NCBI GenBank assembly: GCA_017475875.1
Contig: JAFVET010000042.1
Coordinates: forward strand, 1-9,206
DNA: 9,206 bases
Reading direction: 5' to 3'
From: Candidatus Methanomethylophilaceae archaeon
GTDB taxonomy: Archaea; Thermoplasmatota; Thermoplasmata; Methanomassiliicoccales; Methanomethylophilaceae
The notes beneath the pieces were generated by a model. That model was given only the letters and a program-made list of their open reading frames with translations, was not told the origin of the DNA and searched no databases. Of this stretch, positions 4,860-9,206 are shown in pieces (position 1 is the first letter of the stretch; each line of letters begins with the position of its first letter). Position numbers and translations under genes: made by a program.

Positions 4860-7025
4860 ATGAAACCGACGAGACTGTCCTGCATCTGCATGAACTCCGT
4901 CATCGGGGACACCCACGGCAACCTCGGCAAGATGAGAAAATACATCGGGGAGGCGGCCTCGGACGGTGCCGACATCGTCCTCCTGCCCGAACTGTGCCTG
5001 ACGGGTTACGCCATGCCGGAGAGCGCGAGCTACCGCCTGTCGGAGGACTCTGCGGAGATCGGGGAGATATTGGACATGACCTCGGACCTAGACATCACTG
5101 TCTGTTTCGGGTATGCGGACATGGACCGCCACATAGCGCACATGGTCGCCGAAGACGGACACGTCTGCGGGATCTACCACAAGACCCACCTCGGGGAGCG
5201 CGAGTCCGGCCCGATGACCGCGGGTGATTCCCTTCCAGTCATCGACACGAAGCGCGCGAGGATAGGCGTCCAGACGTGCTGGGAGGTGCATTTCCCGGAG
5301 ATAACGCGCCGCTACGCCCTCGACGGGGCGGACATCGTCCTGATGCCCCATGCCTCCGGCCTCACCGGACAGCGGAGGGCCTCCGCCTGGGAGCGCACGA
5401 TCCCCGCCAGGGCCTACGACAACACCGTGTTCGCTGCTTCGTGCAACCTGTGCGGGGACAACGGCCTCGGCACCGTCTTCGGTGGAGGTGCCATGATCTT
5501 CGACCACCGCGGACTGCCGCTCGCGAAGGAGACGGGACCCGGGCCCTGCATCCTGTCAGCCGACCTTGACCCCGAACCGATGGCGACCGTCCGCAACGGC
5601 ACGGGTACGAGCATGAAGGACGTTTACTTCCTCGACAAGAGGCGCCCGGAGCTGTACCGAGGTGGTTTGTTGCGATATCCTTTTCTTAAAGGGAACGTAT
5701 GTCGGTACATGCAACAGTTCGTCGGCAGGGAGAAGGACCTCCAGTTTTTACAGAATCTGTACGATAAGGCTCCGGTGTCCTGCTCGGTCTCAGGTCGCAA
5801 ACACCTTGGAAAGACCACGCTGCTCCAGCGTTTCTGCGAGGACAAGGACCACATATACCTCACCGGCATAGAGGGTCTGAGCAGCGACAACCTGCAGGCG
5901 ATCAACAAGTCGCTGTCCGCGTTCAAGGGAAGCAACATATCGTTGAACGAACCCACCCAGCTCTTCGACGCCCTCAAGGCGATATGCGGAGACAACAAGG
6001 TCGTGGTCGTCCTCGACCGCTACGCGGACCTGAAGGACAACTTCACCGGGATCGAGAACAGCCTGAAGAACTTCCTCGCCCGCACCATAATGTCCACCAA
6101 GATATTCCTGGTGGTGTGCGACGCGGACAGCTCCATCTTCGCCAGGTTCTACCACAACCTGGAGCTCAGACCCATGAGCTACCTCGACTGCAAGGGCTTC
6201 CATCCCGAATACACTCCGAAGGAGCACCTGCTCGTGTACAGCCTGGTCGGAGGCACGCCCGCCTATCAGAACATGTTCGGGCGCCGTCCTGAAGAGGCGA
6301 TCGAGAAGCAGTTCTTCAACCAGATGTCCCCGTTCAACCTGGAGGCGGAAGGCCTCGTCAACTCGGAGGCGAACCTCCGCAGCACGTGCATCAAGGTGCT
6401 CTCCGCCATCGCGTCCGGGAACGACATGGTCAGGGACATCGCGGTCAAATCAGACGTGTCGAACTCGCAGTGCCTCAGAGTCCTCGAGGACATGGAGAAC
6501 AAGGGCCTGGTGTCCAGGGAAGAGACGTCGACCCAGCCCAAACGCGTCATCTACTCGATCAGCAGCAACATCCTGAAGTTCCATTACGAAGTCGTGAAGA
6601 AGCACATGAACTCGAGCCCCTTCAGCTCCCCCGACCTCGCCTACGAGGCGGCCAAGAAGGACATCAAGAGCTACCTGGAGCTGATGTTCAAACAGGTGTG
6701 CATCGACTTCTTCCTCGAACATTCGAACTACCAGTCCATCGGGAAGCTCAGGTCCAAGGACGGGCGCTCCGACCCTTACATAGACTTCGTCGCATGGATA
6801 AAGGAAGAGGGCATCGACATCACGATGATCTGCTCGTGCCGTCTCGACGGTCCGCCGATCGGACCCGACCTGCTCCAGACCGTCAAGGACAGATCGAAGC
6901 CCATCGACGGTCCGAACAAGACGTGGTGCTTCTTCTCCGGATGCGGTTATACCGAGGACCTGCGCAACATAGCCGCCAACGACCATACCGTACAGCTCGT
7001 GTCGCTCGCCGATGTCTACCGGTGA
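4860..7025 (+). CDS. Fusion protein: nitrilase-type amidohydrolase + archaeal P-loop ATPase + DUF234-like domain
   Basis: A 721-residue fusion. Residues 1-266 form a full carbon-nitrogen hydrolase with catalytic E44 (LLPELCLTGY), K108 (YHKTH) and C140 (QTCWEVHFPE), ending in the usual nitrilase tail YFLDKRRPELY. After a ~18-residue linker, M284 begins an archaeal-type ATPase: QQFVGREKDL, Walker A GRKHLGKT (312-319), a Walker B-like strand VVVVLDRY (381-388), GGTPAY (464-469), an HTH-like segment (505-555) and a DUF234-like tail (about 570-700). Nitrilases hydrolyse amides or nitriles; the substrate here is unknown. The ATPase family is common in archaeal accessory regions and has poorly known roles. 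Walker B has R387 where Glu is usual. The tail keeps D642 (YIDFVA), but the ECK-type nuclease motif appears as SCR (659-661), so cleavage is doubtful. Ends 4 nt before glpK. No ribosome site precedes ATG 4860. Confidence 0.85.
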   Translation: MKPTRLSCICMNSVIGDTHGNLGKMRKYIGEAASDGADIVLLPELCLTGYAMPESASYRLSEDSAEIGEILDMTSDLDITVCFGYADMDRHIAHMVAEDGHVCGIYHKTHLGERESGPMTAGDSLPVIDTKRARIGVQTCWEVHFPEITRRYALDGADIVLMPHASGLTGQRRASAWERTIPARAYDNTVFAASCNLCGDNGLGTVFGGGAMIFDHRGLPLAKETGPGPCILSADLDPEPMATVRNGTGTSMKDVYFLDKRRPELYRGGLLRYPFLKGNVCRYMQQFVGREKDLQFLQNLYDKAPVSCSVSGRKHLGKTTLLQRFCEDKDHIYLTGIEGLSSDNLQAINKSLSAFKGSNISLNEPTQLFDALKAICGDNKVVVVLDRYADLKDNFTGIENSLKNFLARTIMSTKIFLVVCDADSSIFARFYHNLELRPMSYLDCKGFHPEYTPKEHLLVYSLVGGTPAYQNMFGRRPEEAIEKQFFNQMSPFNLEAEGLVNSEANLRSTCIKVLSAIASGNDMVRDIAVKSDVSNSQCLRVLEDMENKGLVSREETSTQPKRVIYSISSNILKFHYEVVKKHMNSSPFSSPDLAYEAAKKDIKSYLELMFKQVCIDFFLEHSNYQSIGKLRSKDGRSDPYIDFVAWIKEEGIDITMICSCRLDGPPIGPDLLQTVKDRSKPIDGPNKTWCFFSGCGYTEDLRNIAANDHTVQLVSLADVYR
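5685..5711 (+). promoter_or_regulatory. Possible internal promoter and start for the ATPase half
   Basis: CTTAAA (5685-5690) matches the archaeal TATA core YTTAWA and is centred about 21 nt before an in-frame ATG at 5709 (residue 284), which begins QQFVGRE, where stand-alone family members usually start. The surrounding 50 bases are clearly more AT-rich than the rest of the gene. This suggests a leaderless ATPase-only transcript, or the relic of one from before the fusion. Confidence 0.35.
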
Positions 7026-7029
7026 AAGG

Positions 7030-8508
7030 ATGAGGTACGTCCTGTCCGTAGACGCGGGGACCACCAGCGTTCGCTGCCTGGCCTTCGGACCCGGATGCGA
7101 GCTGCTCGCGGAGGACCAGCTGGACTTTCCACAACACTGTCCGAGCGACGGCCTCGTGGAACAGGATCCGATGGACATCCTGGACGTCGCCGTAAGGTGC
7201 ATACGTTCCTGCGTCTCACGGCTTGGAAAAGATGGTTGTGTGGCGCTTTCCATCGCCAACCAGAGGGAGACCACCGTCGTCTGGGACCGTTACACGGGAA
7301 AACCCGTCTACCCTGCGATAGTGTGGCAGGACCGGCGCACCGCCACGGAATGCGAGAGGATGAAAGATTGCGAACCGCGCGTCCACCACGTCACGGGACT
7401 GCGCATGGACGCGTATTTCTCGGCCACCAAGATAGCGTGGATCCTCGATCACGTGGAGGGTGCCCGCGGACGTGCCGAGAGGGGGGAGCTGCTGTTCGGG
7501 AACGTCGATTCGTGGCTTGTCTGGAACCTGACGTCCGGAAGGGAGCACAGGACCGACACGACCAACGCCTCCCGCACGATGCTGTTCGACATAGAGAGGT
7601 TGGAATGGAGCGACGAGATGCTCGACCTTTTCAGGGTACCGAGATGCATACTGCCCGAGGTCCTCCCCTCGGACGCCGTGTTCGGCGTCACCGACGAGGG
7701 TCTTATCGGTGTCTCGGTGCCGATAACCGGGGTCATAGGGGACCAGCAGTCCGCACTGTTCGGACAGTCGTGCCTGGAGGACGGTGACATCAAGGTCACG
7801 TTCGGGACGGGCGGGTTCCTGCTCATGAACATCGGACAGTCACCGGAAAGGTCCGACGACGGCCTGGTTACCACCGTCGCGTGGAGCCTCGGAGGCAGGA
7901 CCAGCTATGCCATAGAGGGCTCGGTGTACATAGCCGGGGAGGCGGTCCAGTGGATCAGGGACGACCTCGGACTCATAAGCGAATCGGCGGAGACGGAGGG
8001 TCTCGCAACATCGGTCCCGGACACGGCCGGGTGCTACCTGGTGCCCGCGTTCGTCGGTCTGGGCGCCCCGTATTGGGACCAGGAGGCCAGGGGTACGCTG
8101 GTCGGACTCAGCAGGAGGGTCGACCGCAGGCATATCGCACGGGCGGTTCTCGAATCCATGGCCTACCAGACCTACGACGTGCTCCGTTGCATGGAACCGT
8201 GCTGTCCCGAGAGGATAAGGTCGATCAAGGTGGACGGAGGGGCCAGCGCCAACGGGTTCCTATGCCAGTTCCTGGCGGACATCACCGGGACCGAGGTCGT
8301 CAGGCCGTCGTGCATCGAGGCCACCGCCATGGGTTGCGCGAGGATAGCGGGCGTGGCGGTCGGCCTATGGGAGCCAGATACGAGAAGCGTCACGCGGTCC
8401 GACGTGTTCGTCCCCCGGATGGACGAGGACCGGCGCCGTGCCCTGCTCGAAGGATGGCGCCGTGCCGTTGGGACGGCGAGACATTGGTCGTCCGATAGGA
8501 TGGGATGA
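7030..8508 (+). CDS. glpK: Glycerol kinase (FGGY family)
   Basis: Phosphorylates glycerol to sn-glycerol 3-phosphate with ATP in the cytoplasm. With ATG 7030 as residue 1 the protein has 492 residues, close to the usual ~500. The phosphate-binding DAGTTSVR lies at 8-15. Glycerol-contact residues of the family are present: R79 and E80 (NQRETTVVW), W99 (AIVWQDRRT), Y129 (DAYFSATKIAW, the first FGGY signature) and D238 (GDQQSALFGQ). TFGTGGF (257-263), GLGAPYWD (343-350), LVGLSRRVDRRHIARAVLES (second signature) and VDGGASANGFL (401-411) complete the fold. These point to glycerol kinase rather than xylulo- or gluconate kinase. ATG 7030 follows GGTGA (7021-7025) at 4 nt. The upstream ATG 7012 would overlap the previous gene by 14 bp and lacks a ribosome site. 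Tight spacing suggests co-transcription with the nitrilase-ATPase gene. Confidence 0.93.
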   Translation: MRYVLSVDAGTTSVRCLAFGPGCELLAEDQLDFPQHCPSDGLVEQDPMDILDVAVRCIRSCVSRLGKDGCVALSIANQRETTVVWDRYTGKPVYPAIVWQDRRTATECERMKDCEPRVHHVTGLRMDAYFSATKIAWILDHVEGARGRAERGELLFGNVDSWLVWNLTSGREHRTDTTNASRTMLFDIERLEWSDEMLDLFRVPRCILPEVLPSDAVFGVTDEGLIGVSVPITGVIGDQQSALFGQSCLEDGDIKVTFGTGGFLLMNIGQSPERSDDGLVTTVAWSLGGRTSYAIEGSVYIAGEAVQWIRDDLGLISESAETEGLATSVPDTAGCYLVPAFVGLGAPYWDQEARGTLVGLSRRVDRRHIARAVLESMAYQTYDVLRCMEPCCPERIRSIKVDGGASANGFLCQFLADITGTEVVRPSCIEATAMGCARIAGVAVGLWEPDTRSVTRSDVFVPRMDEDRRRALLEGWRRAVGTARHWSSDRMG

Positions 8509-8524
8509 TACCTCCAACGTTATG

Positions 8525-8537
8525 GTTTTATATTTAA
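8525..8537. promoter_or_regulatory. Second, distal TATA-like box
   Basis: GTTTTATATTTAA lies 17 nt after the glpK stop. On the plus strand it would start RNA near 8556 and give the TPR gene a ~30-nt leader. It could also help end the glpK transcript or drive an antisense RNA. Confidence 0.3.
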
Positions 8538-8556
8538 TCGGGTCGCTTAAAGTTAG

Positions 8557-8564
8557 CTTTATAA
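8557..8564 (+). promoter_or_regulatory. TATA box of the TPR gene
   Basis: CTTTATAA is centred about 26 nt before ATG 8587, and no ribosome site lies between them. This is the pattern of a leaderless archaeal transcript starting at the ATG. Confidence 0.6.
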
Positions 8565-8586
8565 TCATCCGCCTCGGTTTACTGTC

Positions 8587-9099
8587 ATGGCCGAGGCTAC
8601 TCCCGACAAGAAGATCGCCGCCGCGATTAAAGCAATGGACAGCGGCGATTTCAAGAAAGCATACACCGCGTTCAAGAAACTCTGCACCGAGCTCCCCGAG
8701 AATGCCGAGGTGTGGTACTACAAGGCTGAATGCGGCAACTATGCGTCCGGAATGTTCGGTGCCAAGGTCGATCCCGAAGAGATAATGGAAGCCTACCGCA
8801 AAGCCATCGAACTCGACGGCGAGAGGGTCGACTACTACCAGTCCTACGGACAGTTCTGCATATCCATCAACAAATACGAGGAAGCCGAGAAAGCCTACTG
8901 TGAGGCCGCGGAGATGGACGAGTCCATGTCGGCATCGCTCTACTCGGAGTTCGCCATTGAGTATTACAACAACATGATGGCAACGTACGGGGAGATCATG
9001 GAGGACCCCAAGGCCAGAGCCCCTGCCGGAAAGAAGGCCCTCAGCTACCTCCTCAAGGCCATCGACATGAGCCCTGAGGAAGCCAAATCCCTTCTCTGA
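8587..9099 (+). CDS. TPR-repeat protein, small, soluble
   Basis: A 170-residue acidic protein built of tetratricopeptide helix pairs. Visible units are about 8-38 (AIKAMDSGDFKKAYTAFKKL), 41-77 (VWYYKAECGNY, an insertion FGAKVDPEEI, then AYRKAIELDG), 82-112 (VDYYQSYGQF, YEEAEKAYCEAAEMD) and a longer, less regular pair at 116-160 ending SYLLKAIDMSPEE. There is no signal peptide or membrane helix, so it should be cytoplasmic. TPR arrays bind peptides or partner proteins; no partner can be named. It has its own promoter and a hairpin terminator, so it is probably a single-gene unit unrelated to glpK. Confidence 0.88.
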   Translation: MAEATPDKKIAAAIKAMDSGDFKKAYTAFKKLCTELPENAEVWYYKAECGNYASGMFGAKVDPEEIMEAYRKAIELDGERVDYYQSYGQFCISINKYEEAEKAYCEAAEMDESMSASLYSEFAIEYYNNMMATYGEIMEDPKARAPAGKKALSYLLKAIDMSPEEAKSLL

Positions 9100-9107
9100 A
9101 AATCACA

Positions 9108-9123
9108 GCCCCCGAAAGGGGGC
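9108..9123. terminator. Hairpin terminator shared by convergent genes
   Basis: GCCCCC (9108-9113) and GGGGGC (9118-9123) pair around a GAAA tetraloop, 8 nt after the TPR stop and 4 nt after the stop of the minus-strand gene. It can serve both. T-rich sequence follows on the minus side (GATTTTC) and only CCTTCTC on the plus side. Confidence 0.6.
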
Positions 9124-9127
9124 CTTC

Positions 9128-9205
9128 TCACAGTTCTTGGAGGACTCTTCTGGCCCAAGGCACCGTGTCCTCGTATTCATCGCGTTCGAACGCGAGTTCG
9201 TCCGG
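9128..9205 (-). CDS. 3' end of an unidentified minus-strand gene (last 25 codons)
   Basis: Reading in from the right edge, one minus-strand frame is open to TGA at 9130-9128 and ends DEYEDTVPWARRVLQEL. The acidic/amphipathic ending and position next to the shared hairpin make a real convergent gene likely. Another minus frame hits a stop within ten codons. Too little is visible to name a family. Confidence 0.5.
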   Translation of the reverse strand, partial: PDELAFERDEYEDTVPWARRVLQEL

Positions 9206-9206
9206 C

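Noticed and set aside
7012..7030. ATG 7012 as the glpK start
   Set aside because: It lacks a ribosome site and overlaps the previous gene, whereas ATG 7030 has GGTGA at 4 nt and matches the family N-terminus. It is not fully excluded.
6386..7033. 215-codon plus-strand frame at the end of the fusion gene
   Set aside because: The Arg/Gln/His-rich composition is typical of a shifted frame, and the overlapping sense frame has an HTH-like and DUF234-like pattern.

Overview
The window looks archaeal. Several genes have a T/A-rich TATA-type box 20-26 nt before the start codon and little or no leader, one gene carries an archaeal-type P-loop ATPase with a DUF234-like tail, and coding sequence is GC-rich between AT-rich gaps. 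My best guess is a gut or rumen methanogen of the Methanomassiliicoccales. That is an inference from style and gene content, since no rRNA or methanogenesis gene is present to prove it.

Layout. Bases 1-591 (minus) are the first 197 codons of ketol-acid reductoisomerase (ilvC), a core branched-chain amino acid gene. Diverging from it are a MarR regulator (706-1155) and a 14-helix MFS efflux pump (1256-2830). The gap between these two holds a near-perfect and a perfect dyad, the second lying across the predicted pump start site, so this is probably a self-contained drug-responsive pump module. A strong hairpin follows the pump.

Bases 2955-4709 (minus) form a repetitive block. An intact PD-(D/E)XK nuclease-family (Rpn/PDDEXK_2-like) gene at 3741-4709 is followed on its 3' side by two further copies of only its C-terminal domain (3317-3592 and 2955-3248), then a T-run terminator. 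The two short copies keep open frames but have only TTG starts.

Bases 4860-7025 encode an unusual 721-residue protein. A complete nitrilase-type amidohydrolase with its Glu-Lys-Cys triad is fused to a complete archaeal ATPase with an HTH-like segment and a DUF234-like tail. The tail and the Walker B site both look degenerate. The junction is AT-rich and keeps what looks like the old ATPase start and promoter. Four bases later a glycerol kinase (glpK, to 8508) begins, probably in the same transcript. A TPR protein (8587-9099) with its own promoter follows, and the window closes with a hairpin shared with the 3' end of an unidentified minus-strand gene.

The most interesting parts are the nuclease with its stand-alone C-terminal domains, where a toxin/intragenic-antitoxin arrangement is one possible reading, and the nitrilase-ATPase-DUF234 fusion. 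Both lie between ordinary metabolic genes and look like an accessory or defence-type insertion.
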